The notes beneath the pieces were generated by a model that searched no databases, was not told the DNA's origin, and was given only the letters and a program-made list of their open reading frames with translations. A stretch of DNA of 64,000 nt. Source: Scilla litardierei. Lineage: Eukaryota > Streptophyta > Magnoliopsida > Asparagales > Asparagaceae. Shown here in pieces: positions 34,112 through 45,778 of this stretch (within the stretch, counting starts at the first letter, position 1; each line of letters begins with the position of its first letter). Location of the stretch: NCBI GenBank assembly GCA_030789695.1, contig CM061141.1, positions 319,922,452 to 319,986,451 of the forward strand, written 5' to 3'. Both the position numbers and the translations under genes were made by a program.

Positions 34112-34509
34112 TGGGCGACAGGCCCATGACAAGGAAAAATAAATTAAATATTTGAATGGGACTGCAGGCCCATAAAAATGAATCATATGTAATATTTTAT
34201 GTATATTTGGGATGCATGCCCATTTGCCAAAAATTAACAAATTAATTATTGCAATCGGATTTATATGGCTTCTGGCCATAATAAGTCAAATTAACATTTG
34301 GGCTGCAGGCCCAGTGTCAAAATATTAATTAACACTTTAAAGATTGCAATAAGAATTACTGGGCTTCGGGCCCGTGTTTGGTTGGCAAAAATAATTATTA
34401 AGTAAATGTGGCTGCAGGCCCATCGAATCTATAAAGAAGGTTACAAATAGGCTCCAGGCCCAAATAAACAGGCTATCAAAATTTAATAAAATTTTGGGCT
34501 GCTGGCCCA
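34112..34509. repeat. array of nine GGGC-type palindromes, about 48 bp apart
   Basis: Sites start at 34112, 34156, 34208, 34264, 34299, 34360, 34409, 34448 and 34495. Typical units are TGGGCTGCAGGCCCA (34299) and TGGGCTGCTGGCCCA (34495). Spacings are 35-61 bp, and the intervening sequence is AT-rich and not repeated. Confidence 0.85.
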
Positions 34510-34639
34510 TAGACTGTTATGATCAAAAAATTTAATTTAGGGAAATATTAACATAAGTCCTAAATCAAAATTTAAGTTTATTTGTTAGGGGATATGAAGA
34601 GTCCACAATAAACCAAAATCCAAACAGAGCCCCTCAGCC

Positions 34640-35150
34640 ATAGCCTCCCCACCTCCCGCCGATTACAGTGGCCACCCCCTCTTCCGACGTTTACAGAGGT
34701 TGCCCCCCCTTCAAGCGGTGGGGGTTTTTGATCGCCGGAGCCCCCTTCGGGGGGTTTGACACCGGAGCCCCCCCGTCGAGCGGGGGGGTGATCACCGGAG
34801 CCCCCTTCCGGGGGGTTTGACGTCGGAGCCCCCCCCCCGTCGAGCGGGGGGGTTTTGATCGCCGGAGCCCCCTTCGGGGGGGGGTTTGACGCCGGAGCCC
34901 CCCCTCCGGGGGGTTTGACGCCGGAGCCCCCTCGTCGAGCGGGGGCCGGCAACGGAAGAGCCCCCCCTCTGGGGGGGTCGGAGAGTACAGAGCCCTCCTC
35001 CGGGGGGCTGGCGACGGAAAAGCACCCCCGTCTGGGGGGGCGGGGGACAGAAACCCCCCCCCCCCCCCCCCGCCTGGGGGGTGGTCGGCGCCGGGAAGTG
35101 CCCCCCTTCGGGGGGAGGGGGGAGCTGAAGCTGAAGGGATTATCGGGGGG
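34640..35150. repeat. GC-rich palindromic block (GGAGCCCCC / GGGGGG)
   Basis: Repeated units of CGCCGGAGCCCCC followed by C/G runs and GGGGGGTTTGACG, about 35-50 bp each. It has several homopolymer stretches of C and G whose lengths may be unreliable. Confidence 0.8.
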
Positions 35151-35355
35151 GTTTATTTTTTTTCTGTTTGTATTTTAATCAGTATAAAATATGATATCAT
35201 TGATTTAAATAAGCCCAAAAGAGAGCTGTGAACAATATCATATCAAACTATTTGTTTGTAATTATCTACGGGATTGATAAGATTTACCTCTAGATCAAAG
35301 ATCTAGGGAGGATCGTGATATAAAATCCGTAGATATAATATCCCGCTCCCGAATG

Positions 35356-37834
35356 TGTAACGACCCGCTCCCGGGGCCCGTTACTGTTTGGAACATGCAC
35401 AAGTCATGCTAGGCACCAATGAAGTCGATACAGGCTCTGTTGCAAAAATACGCCAAAATACTCATACATGGAAGTGGTACCCTTATTACAAACCAGCAGC
35501 GTACATGAAAGGAAAACACCACTTGAAGTACAAATACACACCAAGCAAGCCACGCTGATACATTAGATAATAAAAACACTCTCACACTCACACTTAGTAA
35601 CCAACGTCATCCTGGTCAAACTCTACAGCAAACTCAGTGTTTGCAGTCCCTGTTGCAACGTCTTCAACCTGTGTTGTATCTGGCGAGACCACCATAAAAA
35701 GAAGGGTCGCCAGGATCAGACGTAACTCAAAGTAACTCTAGCATGATATTTATAACAATAAATGAGCATGGCAAAACTAGCATGTCAATCTAAAGAGACA
35801 AGAAGTAAAGTGCGTACAATAGGGCAGAAAAGTAATATAACAGATTTACAACTATTTCAATTCTGTCAGCAATAAACAATATTTAAAAATGACCAGTTAC
35901 GAGATTATTAATTGTGCCTAATCCTACGTGACACATAAAGGGAAGTACGATATGCAACCAAGAGTCCACCTGATATCCCGGGTTACAACAATACGGTACG
36001 GTACAATCATAACGGTACAATCATAACAGTACTATTCAACAAAACGATACTGTTCAATAACGATACTGTTCAATCAAAATGGTACTATTCACTGCAGATC
36101 GGACTGGTCGCTCCCGCACTTCCACAATTATAAGTTACCCCAAAAGCCCAGTGTGTGTGTGTGTGTAGGTTACCGTACTTACCAACTTACCATTTACGAG
36201 TCAATTACTATTCTCACTCTTCCAATTACATCTTTCGGATAAGCATGTCACAGAGACCAATTCAATTTACGGTACGGTGCAATTACGGTACTATGCAAGT
36301 TATCAAATTTAGCTAACGGTTCGAAAATACCACTTTGCCAACACAAATAAACTAATTTTGGCATGCATCAATATTGTTTTTAAACCACATAGCTAGGGTA
36401 CGATGAGTTACCGTTTCGCCCTGTAGTGAAAGGCGCGTTTTGAAAGGAGGTCGGTGTACCTGATTCACACGTGTTACGAACAAGTTAGCTTAACGAATTA
36501 ATAATATGTTGAGAGGCAAATTACACTAATAACCGATTACTAAATAACTTAACTTATAAATATCTTAACTTTAAATAATCCTTATTATTAATAATAACTT
36601 AATTAAAACAAACTTTATCTAATAACTTTTATTAATAACTTAACCTTAACTTAAAATAAATTAACTAACACAAGTATAGGTTTATAATTGTTAACTAATA
36701 ATAACTTATATCTTAACATATGTAAACCAATTAATACCCTCACCTTATCTATCTGCTCCCCTTCCCCTTCTCTCTCTCTCTCTCTTCTCTCCCCCGCACG
36801 TTCTGCTCTTCTTCTTCTTCTTTTTTGTTCTTCGTTGCAGCAGGCCAAAGGGGTGCAAGGGGGCTTGGAGCGGCGGCCTAGGGGAGGTCGGGGCGACGCA
36901 AGCGGGTTGGGCGGCGGGATCTGGTAGGCGGCGGCGGCGTAGGGCCGGGGGCGGCCGGCCTGGGGCTTGGCGGCACGAGGCGAGGGCTCCGGCGTGAGGC
37001 GGGGGGCCGCGGGGGTCGGCGTGGGTGTACGGCGCGGTTGCGGCGTACGGGGGTGCCGGGCGGCTGCGGGGGGAAGTGGGGGCTCGTCCAAGGGAGGAAG
37101 AAGAAGATGTGAAGAAGATTGAGGTTTTGGGTTTTGATTGTGTTTAAATCTGAAATTCTTCTCAGATTTGTTTGAATCTATAGCTATATGTTTTGATTGG
37201 GTTTTGGATCTTGATTTTTGGTGTTTTCAGATTTGAGGTTGAATCTGAAATTGATTTTGGGATTTTGGTTTTGGGTTTCTTTGATTTGGGTTTGAATGAA
37301 TTTGGTTGCCTGCTGTGGATGAACGGGAGAGGGGAGATTGATGATCGAGAGTGGGGAGATGCTGGGTTATTATCCGTGAAGGAGGAGGATGCAGGGGACA
37401 GGGTTCATTAACTGAGGAAGTTTAGTCAAGAATTAGGTTTGGGATTTATGCAGTTTGGTAGGGTTTTTGACTAAAAATTTTTAGGTGGATGTATTGAACG
37501 TGTTTTGGGGAATGTAACGTGCTCGGAATGAGAAAAACATGGGTGGGTGAATTTAACCAATTAATTAGCTAATTGACTAACTACTTAAGTAACTAATTAA
37601 TGAACCAGAGTAAAATTGGTAATTAGTAAAATAAATTAGTAATCGTAATTCGTAATTAGTAAAATAAAGTAGCTACGGAATTCGTAAATTAAAATAACCA
37701 TAGTAACTATTAAACTACAGTGAAAAAGTTAGACGCGCTCGCGTCGACTCTACGGATAAAAACATTCGGACAATCGGAAGTAAAATTACAAACACACACG
37801 CAATTAAACATACCTAAAAATAACGGCCGTTACA
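35356..37834. mobile_element. solo LTR, 2479 bp, with perfect target duplication
   Basis: Begins TGTAACGACCCG and ends CGGCCGTTACA, flanked on both sides by GAATG (35351-35355 and 37835-37839). No internal domain lies next to it, so it is a solo LTR formed by recombination. The long LTR and its TGTAACG/CGTTACA termini suggest a Del/Tekay-like gypsy family, a tentative assignment. It lies in the C1 leader. Confidence 0.85.
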
Positions 37835-37950
37835 GAATGTCTATAAAACACCGCAACGAATAGCCGCAACAAATAGATTCCTTAGCGCGTAGATTTGAGG
37901 GGATACGGGAGAAAAAGCTCAACGAAGTTATAGCAAACGTGCTGATAACG

Positions 37951-38015
37951 TGTTGAAGGAATTTAAAGAAGAGTAAAATTGTCTCAATCATGAGTAGCCA
38001 TGGCACTAGCCATGG

Positions 38016-38107
<92 letters not shown>

Positions 38108-38249
38108 TAGTGTCATGGCTCTATATATATATATATTCATTTCCTTAATAGATCAAGAGTCCAAGGGACTCCCCACTAAGTTAGTGGGGAGTAAATGGTG
38201 AAATGAAAAGGGGGGAGGGAGGCCAAAAGGCCTCCCTCAACTCACAACA
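37951..38249 (-). repeat. C1 5' LTR with (TA)n expansion
   Basis: 299 bp, longer than its partner because of the TA microsatellite at about 38017-38105. Confidence 0.88.
38017..38105. repeat. (TA)n microsatellite
   Basis: About 44 TA units within the C1 5' LTR. The partner LTR has only a short TA stretch. Confidence 0.9.
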
Positions 38250-38768
38250 ATTTTCTATTTATATAAAAGATTGGGGTTATAATGGAATTATCTGTAATTG
38301 TCCCAAAAAAAATTTATTGGTTACCTATAGGATAAATTGTACGAGTGTGTGCTTCAATAGAAGTTCAACCATGTTCTAATTTTAAAAAATAATCAGCTAA
38401 TAAAATTTACATAATTGTTATAAATAGGACATAGTGTGAGATGATAAGATTGTATCTCTTTGAAAGATTGTGTTATATTCATATATGAACTCTCTCATCC
38501 CATATAAATAAAGGCATAGGGTCTTCCCCGGAAGATGCGTTGACAACACGCTTGCGATTGAAGGCCAATTCGTTGCGAAAGCTAGGAAGGAGAAGTTTGA
38601 TCCATTGCGCGCAGACGTCATCCACCTCCTCGCGCTTGTCTCCTTCGATCGTTGAGGTATATCGAAAACGATGAAATTTATTTTTATCATGATCATGATG
38701 CATATGATTTAGATCGCCCAAGATCGAATTACAAAAAAATTGATTTTTTAAAGATTAAAGACAGCGGC
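38250..38768. other. ancestral FSD upstream region
   Basis: Sequence that adjoined FSD before C1 inserted. A minus frame at 38479-38721 has no recognised domain. No other feature. Confidence 0.45.
38255..38265 (-). promoter_or_regulatory. candidate native FSD TATA box, cut off by C1
   Basis: On the minus strand this reads TATATAAATAG, a strong plant TATA match. It lies 5 bp beyond the C1 insertion point, so before the insertion it stood about 200 bp from the FSD start codon. Inferred from position and motif only. Confidence 0.45.
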
Positions 38769-41700
38769 TGTAACGACCCGCTCTCGGGGCCCGTTACTTA
38801 TTTGGTTTATTTGCAGGTCTGCAGTTTACCAGTGAAATCAACATAGCCACGACGCAGAGACGTACAATAATACTCAAGCCAGCGTACATTTTTACAGTCC
38901 ACGAATTAAAAATACAACAACAAACAGCTCACACACACCAAATACATGAAAAGTAAAGTGGAAAGGAAATACATCGAAAGTACATTACACATACACTCTG
39001 AATACAAAATTCAGCAGTCCCAGGATCGTGCTACGGCTCGAACTCAGGAGGGCCTAAGTCAACTTGTGCGGCGTTTGCGGTACCACGGAGATGGAACCAT
39101 AGGTAAGTCACAACAATTCTAGCCATAGAATTAGAGGAGTGCACAAATATGGAACAGGCTATAGTAAACAAGTGCGAAAAGTAGAGTAAGAGCGGACATG
39201 CATGCAAGAGCGATAAGTAAAGTGCTATTGGCTGTGTAGGTGTAGCAAGTAAAGTGCATGTAGTGCATAAAGTAAAGATAACGGTGCAAGTGTAGAAGTA
39301 AAGTACAAGAGCAACAACTGTGGCATGACATATGGTAGTAACAATATTTCAACCAACAGACAATGTGGTGTCAATAGCAAGACAACCAGGCAGATGTAGT
39401 AACACTAAAAGGACAAGCAGGCAATAGACACACTAAAACTACGTGACTTATATAGGAAGGTACAGTGTGCAACCATTGAGCTCATCTCCTGCCATGAGGG
39501 CACTCACCCGGGCGGATCTCAAATCACTTTAATCGGTACATTTCATTTAGACGGTCGGTATGGTGCAATGTGTAGATGGCTCGCGGTCGCTCCCATACTT
39601 TCTCTAATATAAGTTACCCCAAAACCCTGTGTTGTGCCAACTACTTTTAAGCATTCGATTTCAATAGGATGTTTCAGCAGTATGATGTCAACAATGTTTA
39701 TCATTCAGTCATTATGTTACAGTACGGTATGTCACTTTGTTGTTCCAAAGGTAAAGATATTTAAATGCATTAACGACACTCCAAAGAGCTTCATTTGTTG
39801 AAAAGTCAAGGCAGAAACCTCAAAAGAGAATGTCAGTCTTGAGTAACGTTTTAAAGTCCAACAACTAAGATACTGATCCGTGCTTCCAGCATGCGGTATT
39901 TACATTAAGTACACTAGCTAGATTTCTAAAGTTAGAATTCATTGTGACTTACTCTTTCAAGATCGTCGTAGCAAGACAAGGTTGGAGCTAGCGTGTGAGG
40001 ATTGGTACCTGCAAACACAAGAAGTTATCAGTTAATGGCTACACTAATTACTATCTAATTTATTTGGTCGTTTTGATTTTTAAAACTGGTTGAAACGGTG
40101 TCGAAAAATGTTCTAAATTTTTATATAGGCTAAAAATGAAGAATATGATTTTATTGCAAGAGGAAATATTTTCATAAGTCTCTGTTATTTTTTTATAATT
40201 TTCAGAAGCTCAAAATCCCTTTAAAACCCCAATTTTACTTATGTAATGTAAACCTTCAATGACTTATTCCGAAAGCAATACTAATCAGAATTATTCAAGT
40301 AAGCAGTCAAAACGACCGTCTCGAAGATTACTACACCATATATTTTTCTCATGTATCAGTGTACGTAAAAATTAGAAGTTACAGATTTTAGAAAGAATTT
40401 TACGTATTTAAGTTTTAGGTTTAAAAATTATTTCTGGAATAACTAAGCGTCTGATTGAGATGAACCAGTGCCATTAGATCCAGAATATCATTTCTGATTT
40501 TCTGATGCTGGTCTCACATTTTTTGAGGCTTATATATTTAGTTATGAATTTAAAACCAATAATACTTATTTAATAATTATTTAGACGCTTATTTATATGA
40601 CTTTTATACGTATACGAAAACAAATACTTTTATAAACTAACCCACGCTCTCTCACGAGCATGCGACGGCGAGAGGGGGCTCTCGTTAGTCGACGGCGGCG
40701 GCGAGGGGCTCGAGGAGTCGTCGTCGAGCAGCGAAGCGGCGGAGGGAGAGCGGCGGTAGGCGGAGGCACTGTCATCATAGGCGGGCTCTCGAGCAATGCC
40801 GGAGGCAAACGGCGCTGCTGTTGTAGGAGTACGGCGGCAAAGCTGAGGCGAGGAGGTCGAGCAGCGGCAAACTTGGTCAGGGGTCTCAGGCGAGGAAGCG
40901 GGGAGGGAGGTGAAGTTACGGGGGTGGCGGTCGTGACTTGGGGCTGGAGGCCACCAGAGACACGGGTTGGGGTCTCAATAGTCGACGGTGACCCGTCGGA
41001 GGGAGAGGGGGGGTTGACGGCGGGGGAGCGTGGGTAAGGGCGCACATGCAGAAGCGAGGAGGGGGGAGGCTGTCGAGGCGGGTGGCGGCCTAGCTTGCCG
41101 GTGATGGGAGGAGGTGGCGGCGAGGCGTGGGTAGGGTGCAAACGGAGAGAGGAAGGCTGAGCGGCTCTTGGGGTTTCGAACGAGAGAACGGGGGAGAGGG
41201 GACGGGGGTTTGCAGGGTAGCCTGTGGGCAGAGATGAGGGCGGCGGATCTCGGGGGGCGGAGGTCGATCGCCGGAGAGCATGAGTGAGTGAGAGTGAGAG
41301 TGAGAGTGAGAGTGGGTTGGGTTTGCCCTGGGTTGGTTTTGAACAGGTTGTGTTGGGTTCGAACGAAGAAGAGAGGGAGAGAGATACTGTGCGGGTTATG
41401 AGAATGAGAGGGGGATGGCTTGGTTCGAATGGAGAAGAGGCAAGGGTTATAGAATAAGATGGGGGTTGAGGGTTACTGCCCTTTGAACATGAAAAAGAGA
41501 GAGGAAGAGACTGTGTGGGGAAGAGAGAGCCTGGGGGAAGAATATTTATAGGGTATAAATGATAATATTAATGATAAAATATTAAATAGGGATGATAAAT
41601 TTTGGGGGTGGATGTCGGATCTGAACCAATTCAGATCTATTAACAATGCGGTGGGTAGTTAGGGTGTTGATTAGGGGTAAAGGTTAGTTAGATGAAAGTG

Positions 41701-42096
41701 AATGGTAAGGGTAAAAGCCATTAGTGAGTGTAATTAATGAAAACGGAGGAATACAACCCCGTTTTCGCATACAACCCCGAAAAATTATGAAAACATACCC
41801 ACAGGATCGTATCGTCACGAGGATCGCGAATACGAGATCCATTTTGGGGTTTGAGCTACGTAGGTTCTAGTTTTAGACCAAAACATTTAGAACGCGGGTT
41901 CTAGGTTGATTTGATATTAGAAAATTACGAGTTTAATGTGGGAAGCCCTAAATGATCATTGGATAATACTATAAAAGTTTGAAAACATTTTGAAGATATT
42001 TGTATAGAAAATTAATTCATTAAGCCAAAACAGTAATAATTGAAAATGAATTTTATCAAGATTATTTAGAGGTACTTGATGAAATCCGAATTTTAT
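38769..42096 (-). mobile_element. second TGTAACG-type long LTR, right end truncated
   Basis: Starts TGTAACGACCCGCTCTCGGG like the solo LTR at 35356. It shares further blocks with that LTR, such as GGTCGCTCCC and TAAGTTACCCCAAAA at 39590-39620 (compare 36108-36150). A TATA box (minus CCCTATAAATATTC, about 41540-41553) precedes a CT-rich start region and a Pro-rich frame (41281-40593), which suggests minus orientation. No terminal TTACA was found on the right; the sequence changes to truncated copia at about 42097. Confidence 0.65.
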
Positions 42097-43079
42097 CAAC
42101 AATGGTCGAGCGATCCATTGTAGTCTCTTTATAAGAGATTCGGCTAACCCGTTCTGGGTGTGAACATGAGCTACAAGATGTTCAACTTCTATGCCGGTTG
42201 CTTGGCAGTAGTCTAGGAAGACTTGTGATGTGAATTCCCCAGCATTGTCCAGACGCAATTTGTTGATCTGGTTGTCTGGGAAATGTGCCCGCAACTTTAT
42301 AATTTGTGCAAGTAGCTTTGCAAAGGCTACGTTGCGGGTGGACAGGAGGCACACATACGACCATTTTGAAGATGCATCGATCAGTACCATGTAGTACCGA
42401 AATGGTCCACTTGCGGGGTGAATAGGCCCGCAAATGTCTCCATGTATTCTCTCTAGGAAGCTTGGAGACTCAGAGTCCACCTTCAGGGTGGATGGTCTCG
42501 TAATCAATTTCCCTTTGTAACAAGGGGACAAGGATTTACACCCTTCCAAAGTAGCGGCAGGCTTTTCGGGTCAATTCCACGGGATTGGGATATGATGCGA
42601 CGCATCATATTCCTTCCAGGGTGTCCTAGTCTATCGTGCCAGAGTTTGAATTCTGGTTGATTATGGCACTTCTGGTGCTCTAGTGTGTTTGCTTCCATTG
42701 CTCTGATCCTTGTGTGGTAGAGACCCGACGGGAGTCCCTCAAAACGCTCGATGGTGTTTTTAGCACCGTTTTTATGAGACGTTACATCAAGGTATTCTCT
42801 GTTTTCTTTGCTCACCGTTTCAAGGTGGTATCCGTTTAAGCGGATATCTTTAAAGCTTAACAGGTTTCTATGCGAGCTAGGGGAGAGAAGTGCATCTTTT
42901 ATAAGTAGTTTTGTTTTGTTGGGGAGCATAAATTGTGCTTCCCCTGATCCTTCAATGATTCCCGATGGACCGGAAATTGTATTTACGGTGCCATCGTATT
43001 TATTAATGCTTTGAAAAAAGCAGATGTCTTGGAGGATCGTGTGCGTAGAGGCATTGTCCACCAGGCATTTAAAGTCCAT
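42097..43079 (-). pseudogene. B1' Pol fragment (protease-like to integrase)
   Basis: From ATG 43079 (MDFKCLVDNASTHTILQDIC), which replaces the usual DSGA with DNAS, through the GAG-pre-integrase LWHDRLGHPGRNM to the integrase RLDNAGEFTSQVF and NGLAESLIKRL. One base is missing in a G run near 42530 compared with B1, which shifts the frame. Confidence 0.85.
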
Positions 43080-43246
43080 CTATTTTTAAAAAAAATATCG
43101 CAGTATAAGGCACACACAGAAAAATATACTACGGATAATCAATTTATTGTCTGAAAAAGTACTTCAACATGCTAGAGAAGGAAAACAAGCAGATAAATAG
43201 TTTCTCAAAAAGGAAAGCTACAATGCATAGAAAGTGGATAATGTCC

Positions 43247-44206
43247 TCAGTCGAGCAGGTCATCGTTTGAGAAGTCCTCAGCGATGAACCAGATTGGTGC
43301 CAGGTCTTCTTGAACTACCAGGTTTGTCTCAGCTTGCTTCTGGCTCACTTTGTACAAGTCCTGCAGGTGGCGTGGAGTCCGACAATTCCTGGACCATTGT
43401 CCAGTCATGCCACACCTGTGGCACTTATCTTCCCAGTCCTTTCTGGGGGCAGATGTCTGGCCGTCGTCCTTTCTTTTCCACACATTATTCTTCTTCCTCC
43501 CCTCATTGTTGCTTCTGGGAGGGGGTCCTCTAGCCTGCTTCTTCATTGCTTTGCCCTTCTGTGGTTTGCCTTTGAAGTTGCTCCTCTTCTTCTGGGAGGA
43601 GCTGTGATGCGCTTCAGGCGCAGGAGCAGTGCCGGTAGGGCGTGAGTTATGGGTGGCCAGAAGAAGGTCACGATTCTGCTCTGCCATCAGAAGGCATGAG
43701 AGAAGCTCTGAGTATTTCGTGAACTTGCGTTCACGATACTGTTGCATTAGTCTAACATCCTTCTCGTGGAAGGATGTATACGTCTTCTCTAACATGCGCT
43801 CCTCCGTCACCTTTTCACCACACAACTTCAGGCGTGAGGTGATGCTAAAGAGTGCCGAGTTGTACTCGGCAATAGACTTAAAGTCTTGGGGACGGAGGTT
43901 TTCCCATTCATATCGTGCTCGAGGAAGTATAACATCTCTTTGATGTTTATACCTATCCTCGAGGGCGGTCTATAACTCATACGAGTCTTCCACCGTGAGG
44001 TACTCGGCCTTCAGGGTCCGATCGATATGGCGTCTGATATAGATAATTGCTTTCGCTTTATCTATATCAGAAACCTTATCGCCTATAGCGATGGCGTGGC
44101 TCAATCCCTGTGCTCGCAGATGGAATTTTATGTCCAACTGCCAGCTTAAGTAGTTCTTGCCTGAAGCATCCAAAACGTCAAAATCGACGCTCGCAATTTT
44201 GGCCAT
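43247..44206 (-). pseudogene. B1' Gag with in-frame stop and altered zinc knuckle
   Basis: ATG 44206 (MAKIASVDFDVLDASGKNYL). A TAG at 43970-43972 stands where C1 has Trp. The frame continues to 43247. The zinc knuckle is CHRCGMTGQWSRNC, with Gln in place of the zinc-binding His. Both defects are shared with B1. Confidence 0.87.
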
Positions 44207-45778
44207 TTATCACTCTAGCATGTAAAAACATAGGCAATAATTAGATATTTTCACAGAAAAATAAATAATTAAGCACATCAGACACAGATATTTGCTGCGT
44301 GGATCGGCTAATCACCATATTAATTACAGTCCAGAAGTCCCAAAAAGAAATGAAAGTACAACTCGGGAACCCCCGTGGGGCCCCTATTCTTCTGGAATAG
44401 TCCTTCATCTTCTTGAGGCGTCCGCCGGTCTTGTAATATTACAAAATTATCCTCACTACATATTTCTCGTAAAAGAAAATAATGCTGGAAAATAAAATGG
44501 TGATCCCTAGCCGATCCAAACCACAGCAAATATTGACATTCATCGCAGGCAGATAAAATGCAGCAGGCATTTAATCATCACAGGCAGTTTATTGATTACA
44601 GGAAATTTAATCATCACATGCAGTTTATAATGGAAAATGAACTCTTTCGTTTAAAAATTATTGGACCACTAGGCAACGTCATACACCGTTAGGTTAGTTG
44701 ACTAACGGCAGAGCGGTCGCATGATCTTCTTAATTTTTAAACGTTAAAAAAATCATAATATCCGAATATAAAGCGATGAAAAAAAATCACATGTAATTTT
44801 GTCCAGATTTCGACGAAAAGAAATCGCAATTAAATCTGAAGAATATTTGAAAATCGAAAAAAAATTTCGGGGTCAAAAACCCTAGTTAGGGTTTTGGGAT
44901 ACGCACGTCGGGCCCGTACGCCGCTACTGGCGGCCGGGCCCGTCCGCCGCGGCTGGCGGCGGGATGGGGGGGCGCTGCTGCGGGCGGCAAAAACAGCCCG
45001 CCGCTGCAGCGGCGGCTCTGCCCGCCGTCTGCAGGAGGCGCCGTCTGCAGGCGGTGGGGGTGGCCCGCCGCTGCAGGCGGCGAGTTTCGCCCGCCGTCGC
45101 AGCGGCGGGGGTTCCCCGTCGCTGCAGGCGGCGGGGTAGCCCCGTCGCTACAGGCGGCGAGGGGGGGTCCCCGCAGCCGCGAATCGGCGGGGGGGGTCCC
45201 CGCTGCTGTAGGCGGCGGGGGAGCCCCGCCGTCTGCAAGCGGCGGGGGTTCCCCCGCCGATGCGAACGGCGGGGGGTTCCCGCCGCTGCAGGCGGCGGGG
45301 GTTCCCCGCCGCCACGAACGGCGGGGGGATCCCCGCCGTGCAGGCGGCGGGGGGTTCCAGCCGCCGCAGACGGCGGGAAAGCCCCGCTGCGGCCGGCGGC
45401 GGGGGGGGGGGGGCACCGCCGCTTCAGGCGACGGCGGTAGGGGGCGCAGGAGAAACCCATTAGGGTTTTAGGCGATTTTTTTGGAGAAAAATTGGGTGAA
45501 AATCCGATTTTTATTGGGATAAACCAGTTTTAATCTTCCAAAAAGGCGTTTTTTATTGAAAAAAGTTGATTTTTAACAATAAAAACGATAAAATTTTAAC
45601 CGATTGATCCAAGAAATTGGATCTCTACATATGCGCATATGAAATATTTAGATCTAGGGAGAAAGTTACCTCTAGATCCTACCCGCCGGATCGAGCGACG
45701 TTCGGTGAAGGAAGCCCGTTCGCATCGCGTCCGTCCGTCGGCAGAGGTTCGGCTCAGCTGATGAGCGTGCTGATAACG
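44207..45778 (-). other. B1' 5' leader with GC-palindrome block
   Basis: Contains the conserved hairpin (44679-44724) and a block of GCAGGCGGCGGGG/CCCCGCCG palindromes at about 44930-45440. The many long frames across the block are composition artefacts. Confidence 0.75.

Larger units (their letters stand above)
33512..35355 (-). other. C1 5' leader with hairpins and palindrome arrays
   Basis: About 1.8 kb between Gag and the solo LTR. It contains a hairpin shared with B1 (33976-34020), the palindrome array (34112-34509) and a GGAGCCCCC/GGGGGG block (34640-35150). The open frames at 34578-35178 are by-products of composition. Confidence 0.7.
29197..38249 (-). mobile_element. C1: Ty1/copia element, degraded, carrying a solo-LTR insertion
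   Basis: Terminal repeats at 29197-29387 and 37951-38249 begin TGTTGAAGGAATTTAAAG and end CTCACAACA on the plus strand. A polypurine tract (minus GATGAAGGGGAG) adjoins the left one, and a TTATCAGCACG sequence adjoins the right one at the primer position. Gag and Pol remnants read on the minus strand. Without the 2479-bp solo LTR the element is about 6.57 kb, close to its relative B1 (6.78 kb). Flanks TATTT/ATTTT allow an offset 4-bp ATTT match as a possible target duplication. It lies immediately upstream of FSD and in the same orientation. Confidence 0.88.

Noticed and set aside
34112..34509. CRISPR-like array of regularly spaced repeats
   Set aside because: The units are short imperfect palindromes with variable centres in a eukaryotic retrotransposon leader, with no fixed repeat sequence and no cas genes.
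34578..35178. Pro/Gly-rich frames
   Set aside because: By-products of the GGAGCCCCC repeat block in the C1 leader.
38479..38721. Minus-strand frame of 80 codons near the candidate FSD TATA box
   Set aside because: No domain recognised, no splice context, and it lies in presumed upstream sequence. Not enough evidence to call a gene.
43294..43943. Plus-strand frames over copia Gag (also 54706-55355)
   Set aside because: Shadows of the minus-strand Gag. The pair exists only because the unit is duplicated.
44886..45463. Long Pro/Arg-rich and Gly-rich frames (also at 56286-56973)
   Set aside because: They occur in several frames of both strands of a GC-palindrome leader block, with no domain and no frame conservation between the two copies.
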